DNA of 64,000 nucleotides from assembly GCF_025449335.1 (NCBI RefSeq), contig NZ_CP104883.1, positions 1,976,501-2,040,500 on the forward strand, given 5' to 3'. Below are positions 36,908 to 46,462 of the stretch, in pieces. The notes under the pieces were generated by a model that did not search any database, had not been told where the DNA came from, and saw only the letters and a list, made by a program, of their open reading frames with translations. This DNA comes from Bartonella sp. HY328 (lineage in GTDB: Bacteria > Pseudomonadota > Alphaproteobacteria > Rhizobiales > Rhizobiaceae). The position numbers and the translations under genes are program-made. Numbering within the stretch: position 1 is the stretch's first letter; each line of letters begins with the position of its first letter.

Positions 36908-37285
36908 TTATTGCCTTGCAAGGGTAAAATGAGATCCAGATTCAGTGGTGCATAATAATCTGCTATTCCCAGATAAAGAACAATTGACACGTGACACTGT
37001 GCCACGCACCAATGAGCGCATTTCAAGAGAAACCAACTCTGGTGATGTCATAGCATAATTACCTTCCGATAATTTCTCCTGTGTATCAACCGAGCGTGTT
37101 TCGAAAATACCGTTGTGAAATGTAGAAAAAGCGACACCTTCAGAATCAATCCATTGCCCCTCAATACCGCGATTAACCTGTGGCTGCACAATAGGATTAA
37201 TTGGCCCTGTCACTTCTGGTGCAATACACCCGCTAAGGGCAAGGCCGATTACTGCAGTTGAAACGAGGGATAAAAAAAACTTCAT
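36908..37285 (-). CDS. omp10: Omp10-type outer-membrane lipoprotein
   Basis: Small lipoprotein, 125 residues. I choose ATG 37285, preceded by GGAG, which gives a signal peptide with lipobox LALSGC; the acylated cysteine is about residue 20. The body (IEGQWIDSEGVAFSTF, FETRSVDTQEKLSEGNY, RGTVSRVNCSL) closely resembles Brucella Omp10, a surface lipoprotein restricted to Hyphomicrobiales. This is one of the best taxonomic indicators in the window. Function in the envelope is not precisely known. Confidence 0.86.
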   Translation of the reverse strand: MKFFLSLVSTAVIGLALSGCIAPEVTGPINPIVQPQVNRGIEGQWIDSEGVAFSTFHNGIFETRSVDTQEKLSEGNYAMTSPELVSLEMRSLVRGTVSRVNCSLSGNSRLLCTTESGSHFTLARQ

Positions 37286-37877
37286 TTTTAACTCCAAACC
37301 CATTTGGGCAATTATGATGGATAAAATAACTATTCCCAGTTTGGGCTAAAATAATGGATTGCATTTTTTAGAAGAAGCATTTTAAGCAATGGTTCAACCT
37401 TATAGTGCAATTTCCATCATAATTTTTCAAAGCGTTTATTTTACCGTTTATCATCTTCATAAAATTAACATTTCTTTATTAAATAAAACTGTTTTTTTTC
37501 AAAGCAATGGAAACTTTAAAAAATACGTTAAAAAAGTGTTAACTGTTGCAATTATTCATCAATAGCCAAATATAAGCAAATTTGAATATATAACTGTTTT
37601 TCTGCTAAATACCATATACAATCCATATATATACGTTTACCAAAAGCGTTAGCATTTTACCACTCAGTCTAAAACAGCACTGGAAATTGATAAAGGTTAA
37701 ACCATATTAGCTATATAAGCATATGCCCCTAATTTATACGGCAATTAGACTACTTTTTGCATGCCCGTTTTCTTTCTATACGGATAGGTATGTAAAAATT
37801 TTGAGAATTGATGTGATCCAAAATGCAACTAATTTATCTACTGACCGTTATACTGGTAACTAGGAGTATTAAATATA
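37286..37877. other. Divergent intergenic region omp10 / response regulator
   Basis: The 592-base gap is strongly AT-rich and must contain both promoters. No gene, terminator or recognisable operator was found. A poor GGAG-like ribosome-binding site (TAGGAGTATTAAAT) precedes the regulator start. Confidence 0.45.
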
Positions 37878-39242
37878 ATGGTTAGTACAGTTTTAGTTGC
37901 TATGGAAGATTTAAGCCGTAGGCAACGCATATCCAAGTTGCTGATTAATCAAGGTTATCGCATAATCGAGGCTAGTAGTGGCTATCATACATTAGACCTA
38001 CTTCGTCGGCGTCCTAATATTATTTTAGCACTGTTGGACTTACAAATGTCTGACATTAATGGTTTAAATTTTATTGATACTTTGCGCACAGCCGGTATTC
38101 GCTCGCCTATTGTTATCGTTTCAGCTAAAGACGATAGCAAAGAGTTGGTGCGCGCTCTTGAATCAGGCGCGAATGATTTTATAATTGACCCATTTTCAGA
38201 TATTCGTTTGATGGTAACTATCAAAAACACCATGCAGAGAACCGCAATTGAACGCGAGATAAAAAGCATGCACAGGTGTTTTGAGGGAAACTTGCACTTT
38301 TCTGACTTAGTTGTGAATAGCCTTGCTATGCAAACAACTATAATGGTAGCCAAAGATATAGTCGAACATGAACATAATGTTTTAATAACAGGTGAACAAG
38401 GCACTGGACGAAACAGTATCGCAACGATCATGCATCGAGAAGCTGGCAATGATAGTTCCACTTTGCGTAGTATTCAATGTCGCTATACCTTAAATCATGA
38501 AGAATATGCTGAGGAGTGGCAACGCAATGTGCAAAGATCGCTTAGTGATTTTTCGCAAGGCACTTTGCTTTTTATCAATATAGAAAGCCTCAATCAAAAA
38601 AACCAACAATTTTTATATGATAGTTTACTTGCGTTAAATGTTGAGAACAACCGTAATATTCGTTTGATTGCGACTGCAACACCTGAATTAAATGAAATTT
38701 TCAATGATGGTCATTTTAATAAAAAGCTTTATAAACTATTTGCAGAACGGCAATTATCTATTCCTCCGCTTAGAAATAGGCGCGAAGACATAGTTGATAT
38801 TGCAAAAAATCTATTAGTCCATATTATTACTGAGACAGGCTATTCACATGTTTCGGGGCTGTCTAATTCTGCAGTTAATTTTTTATCACAATATGATTGG
38901 CCAGATAATATATTAGAATTGGATAGGATATTATTTCGCGCCATCCTTATGAGCTCTGGACCACTTTTATCTATAACTGATTTTCCACAGCTCGTAAAAG
39001 GCGAAGTTACCGAGCCGGAAATAAAGGAAAAAAGCAATAATTCGGGAGTTGAAGATTTTATTTTTGATAAAACCGGCCATGTTGTTTCTCTTGATACTTT
39101 AGAACGGGTCGTCATTCAAGCTGCGATGACCCGATATCATGGGCGTATCAGTGAGGTTGCTCGGCGCTTAAAAATCGGTCGATCGACCCTTTATCGTAAG
39201 CTGGTAGAACTCGAGATTGAGACTGAAAAAAACGATATGTAA
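37878..39242 (+). CDS. NtrC-like response regulator with degenerate AAA+ domain
   Basis: Architecture is receiver (1-120), AAA+ (about 140-370) and Fis-type HTH (about 405-445), 454 residues. The receiver looks functional: Glu10/Asp11, phospho-acceptor Asp54 in LLDLQM and Lys84. The ATPase core does not: Walker A reads GEQGTGRNS (172-180, Lys and Thr/Ser lost), Walker B LLFINIES lacks the Asp-Glu pair, GAFTGA is absent and the sensor II arginine of WPGNVREL is Leu346. It is thus unlikely to hydrolyse ATP or activate sigma-54. The HTH (ISEVARRLKIGRSTLYRKL) is intact, so it probably acts as a simple DNA-binding regulator. No partner kinase is adjacent. Confidence 0.82.
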   Translation: MVSTVLVAMEDLSRRQRISKLLINQGYRIIEASSGYHTLDLLRRRPNIILALLDLQMSDINGLNFIDTLRTAGIRSPIVIVSAKDDSKELVRALESGANDFIIDPFSDIRLMVTIKNTMQRTAIEREIKSMHRCFEGNLHFSDLVVNSLAMQTTIMVAKDIVEHEHNVLITGEQGTGRNSIATIMHREAGNDSSTLRSIQCRYTLNHEEYAEEWQRNVQRSLSDFSQGTLLFINIESLNQKNQQFLYDSLLALNVENNRNIRLIATATPELNEIFNDGHFNKKLYKLFAERQLSIPPLRNRREDIVDIAKNLLVHIITETGYSHVSGLSNSAVNFLSQYDWPDNILELDRILFRAILMSSGPLLSITDFPQLVKGEVTEPEIKEKSNNSGVEDFIFDKTGHVVSLDTLERVVIQAAMTRYHGRISEVARRLKIGRSTLYRKLVELEIETEKNDM

Positions 39243-39619
39243 AATATTGCCAGTTTTAAAATGGTAATAATAATTTTGGTCTAAAACCGCTCCCGATATT
39301 AATTGATAAGCATCGGGGGCGCGTTGGATTGTATTTTGATATAATAGTACTTGCAAACACACTGCATCTGTAATGTTGTTAATTTTACTATAAAAATTGC
39401 GTAAATTCACAAAAATACAAATGCAATATTTACTTTCCGGTTCAAATTTTCCTTCGACAGTGACCGCCTTAACCTTTTTATTTTTTTTCATAATAGATAA
39501 ACAAAAATATAGCATTACTACAGAGCCGCAAAGCCAAAGATTTAAATATGCAACTATATTTTGCGCGATCTTAAAAAATAAGCAGCGATATATAAAACAG
39601 CCAAAAATAAATTTTGCGC

Positions 39620-39742
39620 ATAAAAAAACACCTGCTGCGGGAGGAGGTGCAGCAGGTGTTTGAATTGAAAACCGACTGGGAGGAGGAGGAGATGCCGGTC
39701 TTCGAAAACTTCCATGGCTTGGGAGGAAGAAATAAGCCCCGA
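39620..39742 (-). ncRNA. Cuckoo/CcsR-like small-RNA array: three hairpins with CCTCC loops
   Basis: Read on the minus strand, three hairpins follow the DUF1127 gene. Hairpin A: GGCTT/AAGCC stem (39734-39738 with 39716-39720), loop containing CTTCCTCCC. Hairpin B: 10 pairs including two G-T (39694-39703 with 39667-39676), loop CTCCTCCTCCTCCC. Hairpin C: perfect 13-base-pair stem (39649-39661 with 39626-39638), loop ACCTCCTCCC, followed by a T-run that makes it a terminator. Repeated stem-loops with C-rich anti-Shine-Dalgarno-like loops downstream of a DUF1127 gene match the alphaproteobacterial cuckoo RNAs, such as CcsR1-4 after ccaF1 in Rhodobacter. Family assignment is by pattern, not by a covariance search. 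Confidence 0.72.
39626..39661 (-). terminator. Terminator ending the DUF1127/small-RNA transcript
   Basis: This is hairpin C of the array: 13 paired bases, 10-base loop, and seven consecutive T residues on the minus strand (three of them within the stem). Confidence 0.82.
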
Positions 39743-39751
39743 AAAAATATT

Positions 39752-39770
39752 AGACATTAATTTAATGTCT
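39752..39770 (-). terminator. Hairpin between DUF1127 gene and RNA array
   Basis: A 7-base-pair stem (39752-39758 with 39764-39770), loop of 5, is followed on the minus strand by AATATTTTTT. It looks like a weak terminator 56 bases past the DUF1127 stop, permitting partial read-through into the hairpin array. Confidence 0.55.
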
Positions 39771-39825
39771 GTATCCCATTTAATAAGCACTCAGCCAATC
39801 AGCGAGCGCTTTAATTAAACTTTAA

Positions 39826-39969
39826 TTAGCGTGTTGCACGACGAGCAATTGAAGGAATCTCAGCGCGATTTATGCCAAGGTCGTTAAGCTCACGTGTTGA
39901 AAGGCGATTTAATTCATTAACCGTTGTACGGTAACTACGCCAATTGTTGAAAGAGCGAACCAAATTCAT
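39826..39969 (-). CDS. Small DUF1127-family protein (47 residues)
   Basis: A short gene starting MNLVRSFNNWRSYRTTVNEL and ending IPSIARRATR. The arginine-rich, RxLxxLSxxELxDLGI-like core (LNRLSTRELNDLGINRAEI) is the hallmark of DUF1127 (YjiS-like). AGGTGA lies 5 bases upstream of the ATG. Rhodobacter CcaF1 of this family is an RNA-binding protein that influences the small RNAs encoded behind it; other members affect phosphate and carbon metabolism. The same gene-plus-hairpin-array order is seen here. A small inverted repeat ACTCAA-TT-TTGAGT (40033-40046) lies upstream and might be regulatory. Confidence 0.88.
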   Translation of the reverse strand: MNLVRSFNNWRSYRTTVNELNRLSTRELNDLGINRAEIPSIARRATR

Positions 39970-40163
39970 TTTAATCACCTAGATATTGTTTATTAAGCTT
40001 TATTGCTTTGTTAAATAATATATAGGACTTTCACTCAATTTTGAGTAGAGCTAAATTTGCATGGCTGCCTAACCGATTTGGCAAAGATCACAGGCCAAAC
40101 CATAACAGTCCCGAACACCATAGTTTAGGTGAAGGTTTAGCGTGTAAATAATCTATGACATCC

Positions 40164-40199
40164 AAAAGCGCACCTAAAAAGACAGCTAGATGCGCTTTT
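40164..40199 (-). terminator. Possible terminator after gltD
   Basis: A 9-base-pair stem (40164-40172 with 40191-40199), loop of 18, lies just after the gltD stop. On the minus strand only four T residues follow, all within the stem, so strength is uncertain. Confidence 0.5.
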
Positions 40200-40205
40200 A
40201 ATCGC

Positions 40206-41660
40206 CTAACGAGGTAATAAAGTTGACCCCATAAGGTATTTATCAATCGCATGAGCAGCTTGACGACCTTCACGTATAGCCCAAACTACCAAAGATTGAC
40301 CACGGCGCACATCACCCGCAGCAAAAAGCTTGTCAATACTGGTTTGATAATCGCGGTCATTTGCATTAACCGAACTACTGCCACGACGGTCAACAGTAAT
40401 ATTTAATGCATCACCAAATTCATCAAGCACGCCTTTTTGGTAAGGGCCAGAAAAGCCAATAGCAATAAAAGCAAGATCAGCACGGATAAAAAATTCGGTA
40501 CCGGCAATGGGTTTGCGCTTTTCATCAACATGGCAGCATTTCACATGGGTTAAATTGCCCTCTTCACCAATAAATTCAAGCGTCGCCACCTGAAACTCGC
40601 GAATAGCCCCTTCAGACTGGCTGGTGGAAGTACGCATTTTGGTTGCCCAGTAAGGCCAAACAGCTAGCTTATCTTCTTTTTCAGGTGGTTGTGGACGAAT
40701 ATCTAACTGCGTTACCTTAACTGCACCTTGGCGAAATGCTGTTCCAACACAGTCAGAAGCGGTATCACCACCGCCAACAACAACCACATGCATACCATCA
40801 GCTACAATAGCAGGCGATGGCCAACCAGCAGAATCGATATTTTCGCGGCCAACACGGCGATTTTGCTGAACAAGATAATTCATAGCATCATGAACGCCAT
40901 AAAATTCTGATCCTGGAATACCAGCAGGGCGCGGCGTTTCTGAACCACCGCAATAAAGCACCGCATCATATTCATCAAGCAATTCCTTAGCGGGTTTATT
41001 GACACCAATATTAACGCCGCAATGAAATGTTACCCCCTCGCCCTTTAATTGCTCCAAACGGCGATCGATCAGTGATTTTTCCATCTTGAAATCAGGAATA
41101 CCATAGCGCAGCAAGCCTCCTGGGCGGCTTTCACGCTCATAAACATCAACATTATGCCCGGCGCGCGCTAATTGTTGAGCTGCCGCCATTCCTGATGGAC
41201 CAGAACCGATAATGGCAACGCTTTTACCAGTACGCATGGCAGCAGGTTGCGGATTTAAAAAGCCAAGTTCATAAGCCTTATCAGCAAGAGCCTGTTCAAT
41301 TGTTTTAATATTAACTGGGGCATCTTCCAAATTAAGGGTACACGATTCCTCGCATGGAGCAGGGCAAATACGGCCGGTAAACTCTGGAAAATTATTTGTA
41401 GTGAGAAGATTACGAATAGCTTCTTCCCAACGGCCATTATAGGTTAGATCATTCCAATCTGGGATTTGGTTATGGACAGGGCAGCCTGTTGGCCCATGAC
41501 AATAAGGCACACCACAATCCATACAACGAGCGGCCTGTTTCTTTATTTCATCAGAACTTAATGGAATGGCAAATTCGCGAAAATGGCGAATACGATCGGC
41601 CGCAGGTTGATATTTTTGCGACTGGCGGTCAATTTCAAGAAAACCGGTAACTTTTCCCAT
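40206..41660 (-). CDS. gltD: Glutamate synthase (NADPH) small subunit
   Basis: FAD/NADPH-binding beta subunit that feeds electrons to GltB for making two glutamates from glutamine and 2-oxoglutarate. The 484 residues have N-terminal cysteine clusters for 4Fe-4S centres (ARCMDCGVPYC, GCPVHNQIPDW, CPAPCEESC), an FAD-binding GSGPSGMAAAQQLARAGH (about 150-170) and an NADPH-binding VVGGGDTASDCVG. It lies 77 bases downstream of gltB, forming a gltB-gltD operon. Confidence 0.96.
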   Translation of the reverse strand: MGKVTGFLEIDRQSQKYQPAADRIRHFREFAIPLSSDEIKKQAARCMDCGVPYCHGPTGCPVHNQIPDWNDLTYNGRWEEAIRNLLTTNNFPEFTGRICPAPCEESCTLNLEDAPVNIKTIEQALADKAYELGFLNPQPAAMRTGKSVAIIGSGPSGMAAAQQLARAGHNVDVYERESRPGGLLRYGIPDFKMEKSLIDRRLEQLKGEGVTFHCGVNIGVNKPAKELLDEYDAVLYCGGSETPRPAGIPGSEFYGVHDAMNYLVQQNRRVGRENIDSAGWPSPAIVADGMHVVVVGGGDTASDCVGTAFRQGAVKVTQLDIRPQPPEKEDKLAVWPYWATKMRTSTSQSEGAIREFQVATLEFIGEEGNLTHVKCCHVDEKRKPIAGTEFFIRADLAFIAIGFSGPYQKGVLDEFGDALNITVDRRGSSSVNANDRDYQTSIDKLFAAGDVRRGQSLVVWAIREGRQAAHAIDKYLMGSTLLPR

Positions 41661-41737
41661 AATATTTTATCTTTCTTTAATCTGCATAAGGCGATGGGCT
41701 GCGCGGTTCTTTGCCGCGCAATCCCGTTAAAAGCAGT

Positions 41738-44700
41738 CTATTCGGCTGCTGTGCCCACACGCAAAATTTCCATTTCTTCCAATGCACGGCGATATTCAAC
41801 AGGCATAACTTTTACAAATTTTGGACGGAACATTTCCCAATTATCCAAAATTTGTTTTGCCCGCGTTGAGCCAGTATAATGGTGATGATTAGCTATCATC
41901 TGCATCAAACGCTCTTCGTCATGACGCGTCATATTGGCTGACACATCGACACGCCCCTTATGCATAAGGTCGCCACCGCGATGATGCAGCTTTTCAAGCA
42001 TATCATCTTCTTCTGGTACTGGCTCCAATTCAACCATCGCCATATTGCAGCGGCGTGAAAAATCTCCTGCCTCATCAAGCACATAAGCAACGCCGCCCGA
42101 CATGCCAGCAGCAAAGTTTCGCCCTGTTTGGCCAATAACAACTACAACACCGCCAGTCATATATTCGCAGCCGTGATCACCAACGCCTTCAACAACAGCA
42201 GCAACACCAGAATTGCGCACCGCAAACCGCTCACCAGCAACACCACGGAAATAGCATTCACCTTCAATGCCGCCATATAGAACTGTATTGCCAACAATGA
42301 TTGAATCCTCGGCAATGATTTTGGAATCATCCGATGGTCTGATGATAATGCGGCCGCCTGACAAGCCTTTACCCACATAATCATTACCATCGCCAATGAG
42401 TTCAAAAGTAATACCTTTGGACAAAAACGCACCAAATGATTGCCCAGCCGTGCCGAAAAAACGAGCCGTAATTGTATTATCAGGCAAACCGCGATGGCGA
42501 TAACGCTTTACCAACTCGCCTGAAAGCATAGCACCTGTTGAACGATCAACATTGCGGATGACCGTCTCGATTTCAACCTTTTCACGCCGTTCCAACGCAG
42601 GCTCAGCAAGTTTAATTAATTTACGGTCAAGAACATCATCAATCGGATGGTACTGCAATTGCGTATGATAAGTATCTTCTTTTTTAGCCTCTGGCATATG
42701 GAACATTTTGGAAAAATCTAAGCCCTTAGCTTTCCAATGGTCCACTAATGCTGTTTTATCCAATAGATCAGACCGACCAATAATATCGTTTAAATGACGA
42801 TACCCCATCGCAGCCAAGAAACCCCGTACTTCTTCCGCCAAGAAAAAGAAGAAGTTTATCACATGTTCAGGCGTACCCTTAAAGCGCTTACGTAAAACAG
42901 GATCTTGGGTGGCAACACCCACTGGGCAGGTATTTAAATGGCACTTACGCATCATGACGCAACCAGCAGCGATAAGTGGCGCAGTGGCAAAACCAAATTC
43001 GTCAGCACCAAGCAAAGCACCAATAATCACATCGCGCCCCGTACGCAAACCACCATCAACTTGCAAAGCAATGCGTGAACGAAGACCGTTTAAAATAAGG
43101 GTTTGCTGCGTTTCAGCAAGACCAATTTCCCAAGGGCTACCAGCATGCTTTAGTGATGTTAAGGGCGCAGCACCAGTGCCACCATCATAGCCAGACACAG
43201 TAATATGGTCAGCTCTTGCCTTAGCAACACCGGCAGCAACTGTACCAACCCCAACTTCAGACACCAATTTCACCGAAATATCAGCGGCAGGATTGACGTT
43301 TTTAACGTCATAAATAAGCTGTGCCAAATCTTCAATCGAATAAATATCATGATGCGGCGGCGGCGAAATAAGACCAACGCGCGGCGTTGAGTGACGGGTT
43401 TTAGCAATGGTTGCATCAACCTTATGACCAGGAAGCTGCCCGCCCTCGCCCGGCTTTGCACCTTGCGCTACCTTAATCTGGATCATATCAGCATTGACAA
43501 GATATTCAGTCGTCACACCGAAGCGACCTGATGCCACCTGCTTGATTGCAGAACGCTCAGGATTTGGTGTACCATCCGGCAATGGATAAAGCCGATCTGG
43601 TTCTTCGCCGCCCTCGCCAGTATTAGATTTTGCGCCAATGCGGTTCATGGCAATAGCAAGAGTGGTATGGGCTTCACGCGAAATGGAGCCAAAGGACATT
43701 GCACCAGTTGAAAAGCGTTTTACAATATCAATTGCTGGCTCAACCTCATCAAGAGCAACGGGTTCTAAACCGCGCTCGCTAGCAAGCTTAATATGGAAAA
43801 GACCGCGAATATTTCTGTTTCTTGCGCTTTCACCATCAATACGTTCGCAATAGGCTTTAAACAATTCTGGGCTAGTTGTGCGCACAGAATGTTGCAATTC
43901 GGCAATTGCATCGGGTGTCCATGCATGTTCTTCACCGCGCATACGGTAAACATATTCGCCGCCCACATCGAGAAAATTCTTCAACACTGGGTCATTGCCA
44001 AATGCCCCCTTATGGCGAAGCGCGCTTTCTTGGGCAACTTCCGCAAGATCAATGCCTTCAATAGTCGTTGCCGTACCAGTGAAAAAACGATCGACAAAGG
44101 ATTGCTTTAAACCAATGGCATCAAAAATTTGCGCACCACAATAGGATTGATAGGTAGAAATGCCCATTTTAGACATAACTTTAAGCATGCCCTTACCAAT
44201 AGACTTAATGAAACGATAAACAACTTCATCATCGCTTACTTCTACTGGAAATTCGCCGCGCCGATACATATCGATAAGTGTATCAAAAGCAAGGTAAGGA
44301 TTAATTGCTTCAGCACCAAACCCCGCAAGACAGCAAAAATGATGAATTTCGCGCGGTTCACCCGATTCAACCACCAAACCAACAGAGGTACGCAAACCAC
44401 GGCGGATAAGATGATGATGCACCGATGCCGTTGCCAGCAGCGCTGGAATAGGAATACGATCTGGCCCAACTTGGCGATCTGAAAGAATAATAATGTTATA
44501 GCCACCATGCACCGCAGCCTCGGCACGTTCACAAAGGCGGCTAACCGCACCCTCCATACCATTTGCACCTTCTTCAGCCGCATAGGTCATATCAAGTGTT
44601 TTGGTATCAAAACGGTCTTCCGTTTGGCCAATAGCACGAATTTTTTCCAAATCACCATTGGTCAAGATCGGCTGGCGCACTTCCAAACGCTTGCGCCGCG

Positions 44701-46462
44701 ATGTGCCAACAAGATCAAAAATATTAGGACGCGGCCCAATAAAAGACACAAGGCTCATCACCAATTCTTCACGGATTGGATCAATTGGCGGATTGGTCAC
44801 TTGGGCAAAGTTTTGCTTAAAATAAGTATAAAGCAGCTTTGACTTTTCAGACATGGCCGAAATTGGCGTATCAGTTCCCATTGAACCAACAGCTTCTTGC
44901 CCCGTGGTTGCCATAGGCGACAATAATAGCTTGGTGTCCTCTTGGCTGTAGCCAAAAACTTGTTGGCGGTTAAGCAGTGTCACATCTTTGCGCAGCGAGC
45001 GCGGTTCAACCGGACTTAGCTCTTCCAAAATAAGCTGCGTGTTATCCAACCACTTTTGATATGGGTGACGTGTTGCAATTTCAGACTTTACTTCCTCGTC
45101 AGAAATGATGCGGCCTTCCTCAAGATCAAGCAGCAACATGCGACCGGGCTGCAAACGCCATTTACGCACGACTTTTTCCTCAGCTACTGGCAGCACACCA
45201 GCTTCAGAAGCTGCAATGACAAAATCATCATCGGTGACAATATAGCGCGCTGGGCGCAAACCATTACGATCAAGGGTTGCACCAATTTGGCGACCATCGG
45301 TAAAAATAACCGCAGCAGGTCCGTCCCAAGGTTCCATTAACGCCGCATGATATTCATAAAATGCGCGCCGTTCATCGCCCATAAGTGCATTGCCAGCCCA
45401 AGCTTCTGGCACTAACATCATCATGGCATGAGCAACGGAATAGCCACCTTGCACCAAAAACTCTAAAGCATTATCAAAACAAGCAGTATCGGATTGACCT
45501 TCATAGGAAATAGGCCAAAGCTTAGAAATATCATTGCCAAATAATTCTGAATCAACCGATGCTTGGCGCGCCGCCATCCAATTAACATTGCCGCGCACAG
45601 TATTAATTTCACCATTATGGGCCACCATGCGGAAAGGGTGCGCAAGCTTCCAAGATGGAAAAGTATTGGTTGAAAAGCGTTGATGCACCAAAGCCAAGGC
45701 ACTTTCAAAACGCTTATCTTTCAAATCCTTATAATAAGCACCAACTTGATAGGCAAGAAACATGCCTTTATAAACAATAGTACGAGATGAAAGCGAAGCG
45801 ATATAAAAACCATCATCGCGCCCTTCTGTCTCGTCAAAAATGCGGTTTGAAATAACTTTACGCAAAACAAATAAACGGCGTTCAAAATCATCCTGCGTGG
45901 TTAAATTGGCATTGCGACCAATGAAAACCTGACGATGAACCGGCTCAGTTGCGACAATTGCGGCTGCTTTAGATAGGGATGCGTTATCAACGGGCACATC
46001 ACGAAACGCAATAAATTGCTGCCCTTCTGCAATGATCACTTCACGGATGATATTTTCAATATGGGCGCGCATAGTTGCATCTTGCGGCATAAAAATATGA
46101 CCGACACCATATTGCCCCACTTCTGGAAGAGTTACATCTTGAAGCGCCATTTCTTCACGAAAAAAGCGATCTGGTATTTGCACCAATATGCCTGCGCCAT
46201 CGCCCATTAATGGATCGGCACCAACGGCACCACGATGGGTTAAATTTTCAAGAATAAACAAACCATCTTCAATAATCTTATGGCTTTTTTGGTTCTTTAA
46301 ATGGGCAATAAAACCAACGCCGCAAGCATCACGTTCATTAATGGGATTATAAAGACCTTGCGCATCAGGAAAACCGAAAGGCTTCGTAGTTTTTTTTTGT
46401 GCTGTTTTGGCTAAAACAGTACTGGAAAAACCATTTGAAGAGGATGGCGTAAACTGCGTCAT
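41738..46462 (-). CDS. gltB: Glutamate synthase (NADPH) large subunit
   Basis: Alpha subunit with amidotransferase and synthase activities, 1574 residues. A 46-residue propeptide would be removed to expose the nucleophile Cys47 (ERDACGVGFIAH). The FMN-binding synthase domain contains SGYDGGTGAAPLTSLKHAG and a 3Fe-4S cluster region with CHLNTCPVGVATQDP. The C-terminal GXGXG beta-helix domain (GGVVVVIGQTGRNFAAGMSGG) is intact. It is the first gene of the gltBD operon; the promoter must lie within 46463-47202. Confidence 0.97.
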   Translation of the reverse strand: MTQFTPSSSNGFSSTVLAKTAQKKTTKPFGFPDAQGLYNPINERDACGVGFIAHLKNQKSHKIIEDGLFILENLTHRGAVGADPLMGDGAGILVQIPDRFFREEMALQDVTLPEVGQYGVGHIFMPQDATMRAHIENIIREVIIAEGQQFIAFRDVPVDNASLSKAAAIVATEPVHRQVFIGRNANLTTQDDFERRLFVLRKVISNRIFDETEGRDDGFYIASLSSRTIVYKGMFLAYQVGAYYKDLKDKRFESALALVHQRFSTNTFPSWKLAHPFRMVAHNGEINTVRGNVNWMAARQASVDSELFGNDISKLWPISYEGQSDTACFDNALEFLVQGGYSVAHAMMMLVPEAWAGNALMGDERRAFYEYHAALMEPWDGPAAVIFTDGRQIGATLDRNGLRPARYIVTDDDFVIAASEAGVLPVAEEKVVRKWRLQPGRMLLLDLEEGRIISDEEVKSEIATRHPYQKWLDNTQLILEELSPVEPRSLRKDVTLLNRQQVFGYSQEDTKLLLSPMATTGQEAVGSMGTDTPISAMSEKSKLLYTYFKQNFAQVTNPPIDPIREELVMSLVSFIGPRPNIFDLVGTSRRKRLEVRQPILTNGDLEKIRAIGQTEDRFDTKTLDMTYAAEEGANGMEGAVSRLCERAEAAVHGGYNIIILSDRQVGPDRIPIPALLATASVHHHLIRRGLRTSVGLVVESGEPREIHHFCCLAGFGAEAINPYLAFDTLIDMYRRGEFPVEVSDDEVVYRFIKSIGKGMLKVMSKMGISTYQSYCGAQIFDAIGLKQSFVDRFFTGTATTIEGIDLAEVAQESALRHKGAFGNDPVLKNFLDVGGEYVYRMRGEEHAWTPDAIAELQHSVRTTSPELFKAYCERIDGESARNRNIRGLFHIKLASERGLEPVALDEVEPAIDIVKRFSTGAMSFGSISREAHTTLAIAMNRIGAKSNTGEGGEEPDRLYPLPDGTPNPERSAIKQVASGRFGVTTEYLVNADMIQIKVAQGAKPGEGGQLPGHKVDATIAKTRHSTPRVGLISPPPHHDIYSIEDLAQLIYDVKNVNPAADISVKLVSEVGVGTVAAGVAKARADHITVSGYDGGTGAAPLTSLKHAGSPWEIGLAETQQTLILNGLRSRIALQVDGGLRTGRDVIIGALLGADEFGFATAPLIAAGCVMMRKCHLNTCPVGVATQDPVLRKRFKGTPEHVINFFFFLAEEVRGFLAAMGYRHLNDIIGRSDLLDKTALVDHWKAKGLDFSKMFHMPEAKKEDTYHTQLQYHPIDDVLDRKLIKLAEPALERREKVEIETVIRNVDRSTGAMLSGELVKRYRHRGLPDNTITARFFGTAGQSFGAFLSKGITFELIGDGNDYVGKGLSGGRIIIRPSDDSKIIAEDSIIVGNTVLYGGIEGECYFRGVAGERFAVRNSGVAAVVEGVGDHGCEYMTGGVVVVIGQTGRNFAAGMSGGVAYVLDEAGDFSRRCNMAMVELEPVPEEDDMLEKLHHRGGDLMHKGRVDVSANMTRHDEERLMQMIANHHHYTGSTRAKQILDNWEMFRPKFVKVMPVEYRRALEEMEILRVGTAAE

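Larger units (their letters stand above)
39243..39825. other. Region between response regulator and DUF1127 gene
   Basis: The left 380 bases (39243-39619) have no recognised gene. The right 200 bases hold the CCTCC-loop RNA array and an additional hairpin, on the minus strand. A plus-strand frame crossing 39397-39663 lies over the terminator of that array and looks spurious. Confidence 0.5.

Noticed and set aside
39397..39663. An 88-codon plus-strand frame
   Set aside because: It runs through the terminator and hairpin C of the minus-strand RNA array and has no family match.
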